Positions 26,341 through 38,660 are shown, numbered from the stretch's first letter. The stretch is 64,000 bases of DNA from Owenia fusiformis (GCA_903813345.2 CAIIXF020000009.1:19431759-19495758); one strand, 5' to 3'. Notes: generated by a model not told the origin, from the sequence alone. Program-made: numbers and translations.

Positions 26341-27917
26341 AACTAACCAGAGCCTAGAACTGAACCTAATCAAGTATTTATGGCAGGTATTTATGGGTTG
26401 CACTTACTATTCATGGGTTAGACTCAACAGAACTAACCAGAGCCTGCAACTGAACCTAATCAAGTATTTATGGCAGGTATTTATGGGTTGCACTTACTAT
26501 CCATGGGTTAGACTCAATAGAACTAACCAGAACCTGCAACTGAACCTAATCAAGTAGTTATTGCAGGTATTTATGGGTTGCACTTACTATCCATGGGTTA
26601 GACTCAATTGAACTAACCAGAACCTGCAACTGAACCTAATCAAGTAGTTATTGCAGGTATTTATGGGTTGCACTTACTATCCATGGGTTAGACTCAACAG
26701 AACTAACCAGAACCTGCAACTGAACCTAATCAAGTAGTTATTGCAGGTATTTATGGGTTGCACTTACTATACATGGGTAAGACTCAACAGAACTAACCAG
26801 AGCCTGCAACTGAACCTAATCAAGTATTTATGGCAGGTATTTATGGGTTGCACTTACTATACATGGGTAAGACTCAACAGAACTAACCAGAGCCTGCAAC
26901 TGAACCTAATCAAGTATTTATGGCAGGTATTTATGGGTTGCACTTACTATACATGGGTAAGACTCAACAGAACTAACCAGAGCCTGCAACTGAATCTAAT
27001 CAAGTATTAATGGCAGGTATTTATGGGTTGCACTTACTATTCATGGGTTAGACTCAATAGAACTAACTAGAGCCTGCAACTGAACCTAATCAAGTATTTA
27101 TGGCAGGTGTTTATGGGTTGCACTTACTATCCATGGGTTAGACTCAATAGAAGTAACCAGAGCCTGCAACTGGACCTAATCAAGTATTTATGGCAGGTAT
27201 TTATGGGTTGCACTTACTATCCATGGGTTAGACTCAATAGAACTAACCAGAGCCTAGAACTGAACCTAATCAAGTATTCATGGCAGGTATTTATGGGTTG
27301 CACTTACTATTCATGGGTTAGACTCAATAGAACTAACCAGAGCCTGCAACTGAACCTAATCAAGTATTTATGGCAGGTATTTATGGGTTGCACTTACTAT
27401 CCATGGGTTAGACTCAATAGAAGTAACCAGAGCCTGCAACTGGACCTAATCAAGTATTTATGGCAGGTATTTATGGGTTGCACTTACTATCCATGGGTTA
27501 GACTCAATAGAACTAACCAGAGCCTAGAACTGAACCTAATCAAGTATTCATGGCAGGTATTTATGGGTTGCACTTACTATTCATGGGTTAGACTCAATAG
27601 AACTAACCAGAGCCTGCAACTGAACCTAATCAAGTATTTATGGCAGGTATTTATGGGTTGCACTTACTATCCATGAGTTAGACTCAATAGAACTAACCAG
27701 AGCCTGCAACTGAACCTAATCAAGTATTTATTGCAGGTATTTATGGGTTGCACTTACTATTCATGAGTTAGACTCAATAGAACTAACCAGAGCCTGCAAC
27801 TGGACCTAATCAAGTATTTATTGCAGGTATTTATGGGTTGCACTTACTATTCATGAGTTAGACTCAATAGAACTAACCAAAGCCTGCAACTGAACCTTAT
27901 CAGGTATTTTTGGGTTA
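26341..27917. repeat. 90-bp minisatellite, 17 full units plus a partial
   Basis: AACTAACCAG recurs exactly every 90 bp from 26341 to 27871. Each unit looks like the neighbouring 60-bp unit with an internal duplication of the ATGGGTT-ACT segment. From about 27121 a 270-bp three-unit block is repeated once with virtually no change (27121-27390 and 27391-27660), a small higher-order repeat. A frame stays open on the plus strand because 90 is a multiple of three. This is not evidence for a protein. Confidence 0.97.
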
Positions 27918-28599
27918 CTAACTTACTAACCACAGTAATTGTATTCCCCGGTGTATTTTATAATTACTTGTCGCAAAAGAAGTTCAATGTTTTATCTCAT
28001 TGATTTTTTGATGTTGTATCAATATGTTCAATTTATTTTCAATTTATTCGTTTATCTGTCTTGAATGCCAGTAATGAGAAACTGGAATACAATTTCAAAT
28101 GTTACAAGATTGGAGCCATGATGACACGGTTGCATGATTTAAACGATTCTCTTGGTCTTGATATAACTTGATCGAACATGAAACTTCATTATTAAAAGCT
28201 ATTGCATTCAAATAATGTTAATAAAAGGGACATTCGTTCATTGTGTTTGCAATTTACGTAATCTGTGTGATATGAAGCAAAACATGAGTATCATTTTAGC
28301 TGGTTTAATTAATTGATCTCCAGTTCATAAGACACTGGGCAGTGTTTTATGGTTTTGCTGCATTTGTGTAAGTCATTTAGCAATAAATATATGGTTCACT
28401 GTACGGTATACAACTGTATATACTTATAAAGTCGGGTTATTCACCATTCGAATGGCCAACTGGATTATACACCATTTCTCCTCATCTAGTTACTTCGACG
28501 TACAGTCAAGTAACAACATGGATGTCCTTCCGTTTTTGGATTTATGTTTTCTGGATTTTGACTAATTTACACTTACGAATAGGTCAAATAACAAGCTGT

Positions 28600-28988
28600 G
28601 AGGACAATTCTCGGTTTTTAGAACAGTCTCATGGGCTAATACTTTTTTATTAAAAATATAGAAATATCACCAAAATTAGATTATGAATATTCAAAAGAGG
28701 ACATTTAAATCCACAAGAAGTTAAAATATCACAATTGTGCGAAGCAGGGGTAACGTGCAGTAGACCGATTCAATAAAATACAAGTCTCGATTTGGAGAAA
28801 GAAGTTCACCAGTGTACTGCGCTTATATTTGTTTTAATGAAAAATCTAAAAATATCACCCAAATTGAATAATGAATATTCAAAAGAAGACATATCTATAT
28901 TATGTAAAAAATCAAATATGTCCGAAGAAGGGGTAGCGCTGAATTAGAGTAGCAATGAACTTCGTTCTCCAAACCGAGAATAATCCTC
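28600..28988. mobile_element. 389-bp inverted-repeat element (MITE-like)
   Basis: GAGGACAATTCTCGGTTT at 28600 matches the reverse complement of AAACCGAGAATAATCCTC ending at 28988. Internally, two diverged direct copies of a block with AAATATCACC-AAATT and TGAATATTCAAAAGA (28665 and 28850 areas) are separated by a CTCGATTTGGAGAA motif related to the ends. There is no coding capacity. Confidence 0.6.
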
Positions 28989-29283
28989 TCGTCAAGGTTG
29001 CAAAATGAAGTGACTGAGTATTGGAATTGCTGCTATTTTTCAAAAGAGAAACTTATAGCCGCCAGTACATTCCTAGATTAGATTTTTCTATGATTGTAAG
29101 TGTAAATCTAGAAAAGAAAAACCGGAAAGTCATCCAAATTGTTACTTTGACGATACGGTACGTCAAAGTAACAAGATGGATGGGGAGCAGTGATACGCGG
29201 CAGATTAGTCCGGTGGGTGGATAAAAGTTTGGTCAGTGACGTATACAACATCTAAAAATAATCTAAGCAAATTTAAATACTGC

Positions 29284-29372
29284 GCATTCTGATACTCATA
29301 GCATCTCTCTCTGTTGCATCGCAGAAGGATAGAGATGGAGAGGGCGTGGCTTACCACGATGAAATATGCGAG
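29284..29372 (+). repeat. Dispersed short repeat, copy 1
   Basis: About 85 bp running from GCATTCTGATACTCATAGCA through GCAGAAGGATAGAG to GAGGGCGTGGCTTACCACGA. Nearly identical to 38573-38650 in the same orientation. A partial copy lies near 5389. Confidence 0.8.
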
Positions 29373-29823
29373 GAAAAACGAAAGTTAAAGCCAACAAGTT
29401 TCTGTCACTATTTTCTATCGGCTTTCATATTCTTTCATTTGGACGGAAAAACGTCTACATTCATATTTTGTGGACAGTTTATGTAGTGTTTGTTTATAGA
29501 AGATAACAACATTTTACACATCGAGAAAGGGTCGTATGAAGCCTACCTAAGTCGAAATTACGTTCCCAACAATACGATTAGAATGTTCTGAAGTCTATGT
29601 GAATCCACCCTTCCCATTGTAAAAGATGGCGTGGTGGATTGGTGCCCTCGGATTGAATATCCCAACATGGCGAAGGGTACAAATTTTTAAGAATGATTGA
29701 TGCAGAATGATCAATGTGTTCTTCTATTTGAACCATGTACGTGTTAAGAATTTTACGTTGAAGGATAGCTAACCAATGATTTATAAAGTGGCTTCCATTA
29801 CTTATTGCAGATCCATACTCTAC

Positions 29824-29986
29824 CTTGCTGCCCTTTGCACTGTGCCAGTTCTATCTTTACATCAGTAGGACTCTTATCACATTTTGAAAACTTATGTTTC
29901 CAGTTCACTTTTCCATTTGCAAATCTGAAATTTATTCCAAATGTCACTATTATTGCAATCGCCAATGTTGTAATCAAAGCTGTCAT
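29824..29986 (-). pseudogene. Orphan first exon of a duplicated C-type lectin gene
   Basis: Encodes MTALITTLAIAIIVTFGINF and the neck ending CKGQQ, the counterpart of the first exon of the lectin gene at 24.8 kb, with a conserved splice donor (CAAG|GTAGAG at 29824/29823). The sequence just beyond matches DNA that lies downstream of the complete gene, so the exon for the lectin domain is deleted. No alternative second exon was recognised. The frame is still open, so a short secreted product by read-through is formally possible, but pseudogene is the simplest reading. Confidence 0.75.
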
Positions 29987-30179
29987 ATTCACTCTTAGTC
30001 GGTGGACCGACAAGTTATAAAATAGAGACACCGTGTGAAAGTCAACATAGATGAAGGTAATACAATGTGTGTAGTGGACAGGTACCCATGGTGATACTTT
30101 TGCCAGATGTATCAGTGATTTGAAATAAATGAGTTACCCGGACTAATATTTAGATATCCACACTCGCCTGAAACTGAAA

Positions 30180-30690
30180 TCAATTGAAAATGTGAAGAAA
30201 TGTGAAACTCGTCGTTGTTTTACTAGTATTGTGCATCTAACAACGGTACGTTGATACGATTCATGTTCACATTTAACACATCTGAGAAAAACAGCTCTCG
30301 ATTGCGACGCATCTAGAATTGTCAACTAAAAAGTTATCTGAGAACAAGTCTTTGAAAATGTGAAGAAATGTGAAACGCTAACGCTTAAATATCGTCCTTT
30401 TCAGGATTCCTTATCTAGCGATTCGTGATCTTATCTTAAATATCTCAATTAAATAAGCAAGTTAACTGAGACTGAGTTTTTGAAATTGTGAAGAAATGTA
30501 AAACGCACCTCGATTCAAATGCAAGGCGACTTCGAAAATGTAAAGAAATGTGAAACGCTTACGTTTAAGTCTCATAATTGTCCGCATTTCTTTATCTAGC
30601 GACACATGTTCACATTTAATACATCAGAGATAAACAGCTCTCAATCGCGAGGTACAAGTCGACATAAATGCACATTTCACCTTAACATGG
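30180..30690. repeat. Copy B of the GAAAATGTGAAGAAATGTGA repeat field
   Basis: Motif copies at about 30184, 30353, 30479 and 30534, in the same order as in copy A. Confidence 0.7.
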
Positions 30691-30839
30691 GTATTGTCAA
30701 TACCTTATAATAAGATAATATGTTGTATTTATAAGAAGTAAGCATTCATGTGCAATGTACATTGTACAAAGATGAAGCTTCGATGCGGAAAACATGTTTA
30801 ATGTTTCTATCAAGTTTGCCGTTCACTTATAATCAAGGC

Positions 30840-31205
30840 CCGTAACTGGACGCTGATCAAGTATCAATGGGTTACAATTATAGAACTAACCAGAATCTGG
30901 AACTGAACGCTAGAACTAACCAGAATCTGGAACTGAACGCTAATCAGGTATTCATGGGTTACACTTAACAGAATAAACCAGAGCCTGGAACTGAACGCTG
31001 ATCAAGTATCAATGGGTTACACTTATAGAACTAACCAGAATCTGGAACTGAAGGCTTGTCAAGTATTCATGGGTTACACTAAACAGAATAAACCAGAGCC
31101 TGGAACTGAACGCTAATCAGGTATTCATTGGTAACACTCAATAGAACTAACCAGAGCCTGGGACTGAACGCTAATCAGGTATTCATGGGTTACACTTAGA
31201 ACTAA
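30840..31205. repeat. About 60-bp tandem repeat, copy B
   Basis: About six units with AACTAACCAGAATCTGGAAC or the AGAGCCTGG variant, then TGAACGCTAATCAGGTATTC and ATGGGTTACACTTA. This is the unexpanded relative of the 26.0-27.9 kb arrays. Confidence 0.85.
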
Positions 31206-31374
31206 CCACAGTCTATTTTTATTTTTGAAAATTTTATTACAGTGTCACCTGTGACCTAACCACAGTTAATGTATTCCCTGGTGTATTTAACTCGTCGCAA
31301 AAGAAGTTTCAATATTTTATCTTACTGACTATTTGATGTAATATCAAGTGTCAAATAATATATTGTCAAATAAG

Positions 31375-31660
31375 CCGAAAACTTCGATTTTTTAAAATAC
31401 GTTAATATATTTTGATCCCTAAAACGATCAGAACGCATCAGAATCACCCAGAATGTGCAAAACGCCTAAAAATTCATTTCTTTAAATACGTAAATAATAT
31501 AATTTTGATCCTAGAATCGCTCAGAATGCACCAGAATTGTCCAAAATGCGCCAAATAAGCCTAAAAATTCATTTTTATGGGAAATACGTAAATCATGTAT
31601 TTTGATCCTAGAATCGCTAAAAACGCAATAAATCAGCCAAAAACTCCTAAATTTTCAGGG
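31375..31660. repeat. About 95-bp tandem repeat, three units
   Basis: TTTGATCC occurs at 31411, 31503 and 31601, followed by AGAATCGCTCAGAA or a close variant, with AAAATTCATTT and AAATACGTAAAT blocks between. It lies in the sequence unique to copy B. Confidence 0.75.
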
Positions 31661-32055
31661 GGAGCATGCCTTCTTGCTACATCCTTCACAAGCTATTATT
31701 TTACAGGCTATGATAATTTGGCCCGTCTAAATCAACTAGCTAAATCAACTAGCATTTCTAACAACATTAGGGCATTAGTGGGCATTTTTCAAAATTTGGG
31801 CCCTTATTTTCTTCTACGCAAGTGCGGAAATTTTTGAGTCCTCTCTTTTGTTTTCGTGGCCACCCCTGGTGTCTTGTTAATAACACCCTTGTGGTCACAA
31901 CGCGAAGTTGGTTAAGTCAGAAAACATTTTTGTGTGTGGATGGGGGGGGGGGAGGGGCGGTTCGAGCCCCGCCTAACCAAAACCTGGCTGCGGGCATCTA
32001 AACGATTCTCTATGTCTTGATATAACTTGATCGAAAACTTCATTATTAAAAGCTA

Positions 32056-35000
32056 TAGCTTGCATGCCACGGTGGCCAAAATGCCCTGATACGTCACTTC
32101 CACTGAAAAAAGTTTTAAAAAATGAATGTAGTCCCAGCACAATTGTGATCATGACGAGTCAGTAAGGTAGTAAAATGCCAAGAGAAAGAACAAGTGTAAT
32201 TATTTAGCAAATATAAATTCTATACTAGATTATTATATGCGATAAAATAAAAAACATTCGATAGATTGGGTAAAGGATTGGTAAATTGTTTGTTTTATTT
32301 GGTATGTATGGAATACTTAATGTAGCAAATAAAAAAGCAGTTTAAACACCATGGTCCGTTTTAATCTGTCAATGAGGCAACAAAATCTAAAAGCCAAGGA
32401 TAGAAGGACAAGGGATACCCGCCGAATATAGATAAAATAACTGTTAAATTATTTGACCATATCTCGAGATTTCTACATGCTTACAAAATAACGTGGGTGT
32501 GATTTAGTTCAGGTCTTTCAATGTCATTTAAAATCTCTTCACAAGAAAATACTTGCTGAGATTGCAAAGAAATTGAGTTGATGTTATTGCAGCAAAGGCT
32601 GATTAAATGTAATCTTCTATTGACTCAGAAATGGTAGGTAATAAAGCATTATTTAGAAACGTTGTATTACCAACTTAGTCAAATACCATTGAAACGTGAG
32701 AAGATAGTCCTTGAATCTTATTCTGACCAATTCCGACGTGGGCACATCCATAAAGATATGGGCATCAGTATATATTGTCATAATTTTAATGTAATAAGCA
32801 AACTCGGTGAATGAGATTGTGTTACGTCATTGGTTAGTAATGAATTTAATAATTATTTAAAGTGGGTGTAACATTCAGAAAGCATCAAATGTAGTTTCAT
32901 TGATGCAAACAGACCATAATAGAATGGCATTAAAATAGTAAATGTGGTAATAATACAATAAATGTTTCATTATTGCTACGAAAATCTAGCGTTAAAGAGC
33001 AAATCATGCATTTTAGCGAAAATAAATTGTTCATAGAAAGAAGGAAGATGAAATATAAAATAATATTGGAATAGAAATAGTAGGTCGTTTAAGAAGACTG
33101 ATAATCTAACACACGTCATTCGTTATCATTTTATCGAGAAACATTAACAACAATTTTACAAATACACGTGACTTCGTACATGTAAATTAAATACATTCGA
33201 TAAAGGTTATCTATCTTTTTATATAATATCTGGGTGAGAGGCCGCTAGGTAAACCACAACTGTTGTACCCACAACAGCGGTTATCGTACTTACATGAAAC
33301 GACTTTCTTTACCACAAATAACCACAACAGCCGTTGTCGTAAATATCAATGATATCAAAATAAATATCAGTGATATTGAATAATATAATAAATTAATTAA
33401 TTGACTAATTAATGTCAAAAAGTGAGTGGTAACAGTACTTACATGAACGACTTTCTTAAGCACAAATGACCACAACAGCCGTTGTCGTATTTACATGAAA
33501 CTACTGTCTTTTAGCACAAATGACACATTTAAGTAATTCAAAGACAAGAATTATTATTTTTTATTTTAGTAATAGATGTTTACGGTTTACGTTAAAAAAC
33601 TTAGGTGGTTTGGGGTAACTTGGGTAACAATGACACAACACATTGGGGTGATCTTGAAGTACACTGAAGACATTGACGAATAATAATAGTTCAACATCCT
33701 GGAAAGTTACGTGTAAAATGTTAATTGAAAGAAAAAATATTTCGTTTGAAAGATTACTGTTTTATAAATATCCGCTAACATTTTGTTTATGAATACAATT
33801 ATATTTGTATTTCTTATGCTTGAGGCCACTTGAACGCATTGCATATGCAATGTAATATGCTCAAAATATGTATTAAACATTCAATCAATTTAATCAATCA
33901 ATTTTGCAAGTTGAAGATCTTCACGGGGACACTCCAAAAGAAACGATAACTGCAGTCACTGTTATCTCTCGGTGCCTCGTGATAATAGATAACTTATCAA
34001 ATGAGATCAATCAAAGCTCGTTGCTTTGCTTACATACATACCAGACAATAAATATTTACTGGGAATATCTTTCGTATTTATCAGAATGTCATTACGTTAT
34101 TGATCGAACGAAATCTTTTGTTTTGATCAACTCCGAACTTAAAATATTTTATCACTGTGAAGTAGTCATGGACAAAAAGGCGCTTGTTTTAGGAGGGAGA
34201 CAATAATGGCCAATAAGAATCATCACGATTGACTTAAAGCTCGTCTCACATATTTCTATACAGTATGTATTAAAGATTTTATGATAATAGTGGACGTTCT
34301 ATTTATGATAAGGGTTACATTAAAGATAATGCCGTCTTTTGTGTTAAACTATTGATCCTATTATATTAAGTATACAAACGCACTCCTTGAGCATTCAACA
34401 GATATTTAGTATTTCAGTTGGTATTAAGGCAGTGCATTATATCATACCAATTTGAAAACCCAGAACAAATAAAGGAAAACTTATATCTCTAGAAAGCATA
34501 TCGATGGAATACTTCAAATACAACATATTAATTGCAGTATGCATTTATGGAGAATACAACTTCGATTGTTCTTGAGAAATCAGCAAGCAAAATCCAGGGA
34601 AGACATTAAATAAGCCATACGATGAATACTTAATAACACAAATCTGAGAGGTTTAGTGGAATCAAAAATGGCAGTGAGTGATTTTTGTTTGGAAGCTTTG
34701 TTTGCCTAATTGGTCATGCATTAGTGCTATATCCGCCACTATCGTCCAAGTACCTCTCTACAATACTTTATCATCAAGAGAAATTATGGCGCAAACGATA
34801 TTCTCTAGATTTCATTTTCATCTCCAGGCATTAAGAGGTATTGCATTGCGATTTCAATTCTATATTCAAATACTGTTAAACATGTATATTATCGCAACAT
34901 TGAAAACTGTGAAATTCGCGACCGAGTGAAAGAAATGAATCCTTGTTCATAACTTGGCGAGAAACTCACGCAGCAGTTAACGTATACTTACCAACCTTTG

Positions 35001-36033
35001 GCAAGATTGAAGAAACATTTAATTAGAGGTCGAGGAACTACTATTAAAATACGTAATACGATGACTTAAAATTACTTTGTTTTTTGATGTATTAGATTAA
35101 TGTAATTTGCATCTTTGATATACATTTGGTGTCTTGTTGTATCAAAGAGGATTTAGTTCGACCCTTTTGGAAACCATGGAAAGTTAAACTCAAAGTTTTC
35201 GAGGAGAACATATTGAACATATTTTTACATAGATGTTATCAAATGTAAGTCAAAAATGGTGAAATATAAAAAACTCTCTTTAAAATGAGACCAACAAGAC
35301 AGCAAAGCTCTATAGCAAAGGTTCTATACAGTATATAGTATAACAAACGTGTATAGAGATCTATTTGAGTAAACGTATTGACACGAAGGGAATATATGTT
35401 TTGCCCGTCGACTCTCGGAATATATCGGTTTCCAAGAGGAGTTCCAATGGTAAGCTTTAAGTGCCGCAATTAGAAACCAGGCAATAAGTCAGTATTTTAG
35501 TAGGTTCACTCGTGACTTAACTAACAGATTTGTACATAAAAATAATAACGGATTGAAATCAGTTTGAATCAGTAATGGAGTTTTATCATCTATCGAAAGC
35601 CACTTGATGTACCTCAATTTAGCTTAATTACTACATTGAAGAATTGCTCATTTCACAAAGACGTGAATTGATATGTTTTGCGTTTCTTGAATTATTACAC
35701 TCTCTTGGGAGCTGTAGGTTTCTATGACAGGATTAAGGCCGACCCTGTCAACTATTGACGCTTCATTTTATACTTCACTGGTCATTTAACTTGGAATGAA
35801 AATCTGTGATATTGCTAGGTTCTTATTAATTACATGTTATTGTTTATTCCAGAACAACACTGAGGTCGTAGGAGGAGTCACCACGCTAACTTATTTATCA
35901 GAGATGCTTCGTTCATTGTAAATACTGCGACGCTGGATATTAACGACGCTGAGTTTGGTTAAACCTGCAACGCTGAATACAAACGATATTGAAATCATAT
36001 CAACGTAACAACCTAGGAAATTGACAGATCAAA
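32056..36033. other. Intergenic; region upstream of the GPCR
   Basis: No coding exon was recognised. The ORF at 33904-34206 (100 codons) has no known domain. A good splice acceptor (TGTTTATTCCAG at 35841-35852) may start the 5' UTR exon of the GPCR that follows. Its upstream exon and promoter could not be placed. Confidence 0.45.
33247..33525. repeat. Interrupted tandem repeat with ACAACAGCCGTTGT core
   Basis: Units combine CTTACATGAAACGACTTTCT, a CACAAATGA-type block and CCACAACAGCCGTTGTCGTA. Copies lie near 33247, 33325 and 33433-33520. An AT-rich stretch with ATCAATGATATCAAA and related steps splits the array at 33348-33435. The core contains a short inverted repeat (ACAAC-GC-GTTGT). Confidence 0.65.
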
Positions 36034-38321
36034 ATGGAAGATTTGAGTAGCAAGATGAGTAATGTTACGAGTGCTACCCAGAACATATACGATGAGATGG
36101 TTTCAAATGTTACACAATCGGATTTACCATACCGCAACTACAATGGAACCAATTCTACCAGTAATATGAATGACACATCTCAACCGGTGGATTACTCATT
36201 ACCAACGTACGCTCAAATCCTTCTCACCACCATTTACATGACCATAACAGTTCTGGCGATCGGTGGCAATGTCATTGTATGTTACATTGTCCTCGCTTAT
36301 CAAAGGATGCGTAGTGTTACCAATTACTTTATTGTTAACCTGGCCGTGAGTGATATACTTATGGCCGCTCTCTGCATACCGTTCTCGTTTATAGCCAACA
36401 CTCTCTTACACCACTGGCCGTTTGGAGCATTTATGTGTCCTGTGATGGCTTTCTCGCAAACTGGAGCAGTGTTTCTTAGCGCATTTACTCTCGTAGCTAT
36501 TAGCATTGACCGTTACATTGCCATTATCTTCCCCTTGCGACAACGTATGTCCACAAGCCAGGCGTTTATCATCATCATTCTGATCTGGATCTCCGCTATC
36601 GCCATCTCTCTCCCCACGGCTATTCTCTCCCGCACTCACCAGGCGCTGGACTATAATGGTGTTATGAGAGACTATTGTACAGAGAAGTGGGACCCTCCAT
36701 CCAGAGCGGTGAACTACACAATGACTATATTAACTTTACAGTACTTTGTGCCCGTGTCAGTGTTAATATTTACATACATATGGATAGGTGTGGTCATATG
36801 GGCAAAGAAGCCACCCGGTGAGGCGGAGAATAACAGAGATCAGCGCATGGCTGCTTCGAAAAGAAAGGTACCTTTTCTATCAGATATAAGCACAAACTAT
36901 ACGTTTCTTCTAACATTTCGCATTGTCTCTTTAATCTATATAGTGGGATTTATGTTTAATTTGTATGGAATTCCCATGCTGCGAATATACGCGTACGTTC
37001 TGATATTCCATTTTCTCTTCAAGTCTATCTGATTAAAGATAAGACTTCATCTTTCTCTTCAATATTCATGATTATCTCGGGGTGCGTCGAGTACAGTTCT
37101 GATAGTCTCACAAATTCCATGAGTCGGCAATAAATTAATGTTTCGGGGTTATTCTCAAAGGTGAATAAAATAGGACATTTCAAATAAAGTGGAATTTCAC
37201 TTTCAGATCAATTTAGAAGTAGTTGAATTTCAATATTTGAATAATTTGTTAAATATATAACAATAAAGTCAGTAATGGTATACCGTACTGGGAATTGTTA
37301 AGGAGCGTTGTAAAGTAATTTATCATTGTGATATTGTATGCGATTAAAAAGTTTCCCTTCCCAAGTTAATACATGAATATGGTAATCCCAGTGATATATT
37401 TATTTGAACTTATCCAACGATTGCAATGACAAGAATTAATTAAGTTAAGATAAAGTAATTAAGGTTTATAATCCATTTCTAGATAAAAAGCTAATATGAC
37501 ATGTCAAACTTGATTTCCTTGTTCTTACTATTGATGACAGTATATGGCTTAATCAAATCACCAGCATGTATTGGTTTAGCTTTATAATAACGTTTGGAGA
37601 CGTTTACATAGCCCACCATGTCTTCAAGTACGTCAGCATGTCAATTGTCTTTCAAGGTCTGTGAAAATAATATTAGAATAATGAAACAGACGTTTTAAAA
37701 TATAACAGTGAATAAACCGACAAGGTAAACAATATATCAAATGCAATAAAGCTTAATCAATCCACCCGATGATGATAGCATATATTGATATTATTTTAGA
37801 TGATTAAGATGATGATTACTGTTGTGATCATTTACGCCATCTGTTGGCTGCCCCTGCACACTATAACGATCTTGGGTGACCTTCAGCCGTCAATCTGGCA
37901 CAACCAGTACATGAATGTCGTTTGGATTTGCAGCCATTGGTTCGCCATGAGCAACAGCTGTTACAACCCTTTGGTTTACTGTTGGATGAACGCCAAATAT
38001 AGGAATGGCTTTAAACATGTCTTTAGGAAATGTTGTCCGTTTTTGGCTGGATGCGAGTCCAAACCAACGGCAGATACTCTCCAATCAATGAGACGGTCCA
38101 ACACTCTCCTCACGACGGTGAAATTTACTCAGAGTGACAAAAGAGGGGCCCAGATGTATTTAGCTAAGTATCCAGACGACTCATCGAGTGAAAGTACTGA
38201 GAAGACTGATACGATGCCTCTGCGCCCAGTGTCTAATTTATCTAATGGGCTTAACGGACCCCACGGGAGCAGAACATCGCTCCATAAACAACAAAATCGT
38301 CAAACTGATTCATATTCATGA
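36034..38321 (+). CDS. Class A neuropeptide GPCR, tachykinin/luqin-RYamide-like, 451 aa
   Basis: Exon 1 is 36034-36867 and exon 2 is 37800-38321. The 932-bp intron starts GTACCT and ends TTTTAG; the join is phase 0 after residue 278. The start has a good context (A at -3, G at +4). The N-terminus carries five N-glycosylation sites (N10, N25, N37, N40, N46). Landmarks: GN at 78-79 in TM1, LAVSD 103-107 in TM2, C135 and C215 for the extracellular disulfide, DRY 159-161, W185 in TM4, P240 in TM5, CWLP 293-296 in TM6, NPLVY 334-338 in TM7, and a CC pair at 356-357 for palmitoylation. The third loop (PPGEAENNRDQRMAASKRK region, then IKMM) and HWFAMSNSCYNP resemble receptors for tachykinin, luqin/RYamide and GPR83-type ligands. 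The protein is expected at the plasma membrane, coupling a neuropeptide signal to G proteins. The exact ligand cannot be told from sequence alone. Length is normal and no defects were seen. An upstream non-coding exon joined at 35853 is likely. Confidence 0.93.
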
Positions 38322-38572
38322 AAAGTCTGATCCTGTCTTAAACTCCCTAATATTATCAGCCGAATGTTAAGGATGCAATCATAAAATACAAGGGGGATCG
38401 TGTATTCATTAATATATCTGAGAGTCACAATGTCCCTTAACACAGACAGAACAAGATTTGATTAATTAATACACCGCACGTAACATTTCGGAGATCATGA
38501 TATTGCCATCGTCTTTTGTTGTTACTGTTAAACCACGTTGGTATTTTCTAGGCAACTAATCGCCAATGTATG

Positions 38573-38660
38573 CATTCTGATACTCATAGCATCTCTCTCT
38601 TGCATCGCAGAAGGATAGAGGAGAGGGCGTGGCTTATACCACGATGCAATGTATGATATG
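38573..38660 (+). repeat. Dispersed short repeat, copy 2
   Basis: Close match to 29284-29372 in the same orientation, ending GAGGGCGTGGCTTATACCAC. It lies about 250 bp beyond the GPCR stop codon and may be in its 3' UTR. An AATAAA follows at 38685. Confidence 0.8.

Larger units (their letters stand above)
23669..28205. repeat. Segmental duplication, copy A (with complete lectin gene)
   Basis: Aligns in blocks and in order with 29651-32055. The blocks are the GATTGAATATCCCAACAT block (23669 and 29651), the lectin first exon (24787-24949 and 29824-29986), the upstream repeat field (25.2-25.9 and 30.0-30.7 kb), the CCCGTAACTGGACGCTGATC array (26.0 and 30.8 kb), the GTCGCAAAAGAAGTT block (27.97 and 31.28 kb) and the GATATAACTTGATCGAA block (28.16 and 32.02 kb). 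Copy A differs by having the lectin-domain exon, a MITE and a large 90-bp array. Confidence 0.9.
29651..32055. repeat. Segmental duplication, copy B (lectin domain exon lost)
   Basis: Matches copy A at 23669-28205 block by block. Roughly 950 bp of copy A (about 23823-24768), including the lectin-domain exon and the MITE, has no counterpart. The 90-bp array is absent, with only 60-bp-type units. About 640 bp of new sequence (31.35-31.99 kb) sits between the last two blocks. Confidence 0.88.

Noticed and set aside
26741-27676. Plus-strand ORFs of 30-residue repeats
   Set aside because: They arise from the 90-bp satellite, whose period is a multiple of three.
31950-31985. GGTTCGAGCCC, similar to a tRNA T-arm / B box
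   Set aside because: No cloverleaf or A box could be built upstream; the sequence lies in a G-rich MITE-like stretch.
36324-36639. Minus-strand ORFs inside the GPCR exon
   Set aside because: Shadows of the well-supported GPCR coding sequence.
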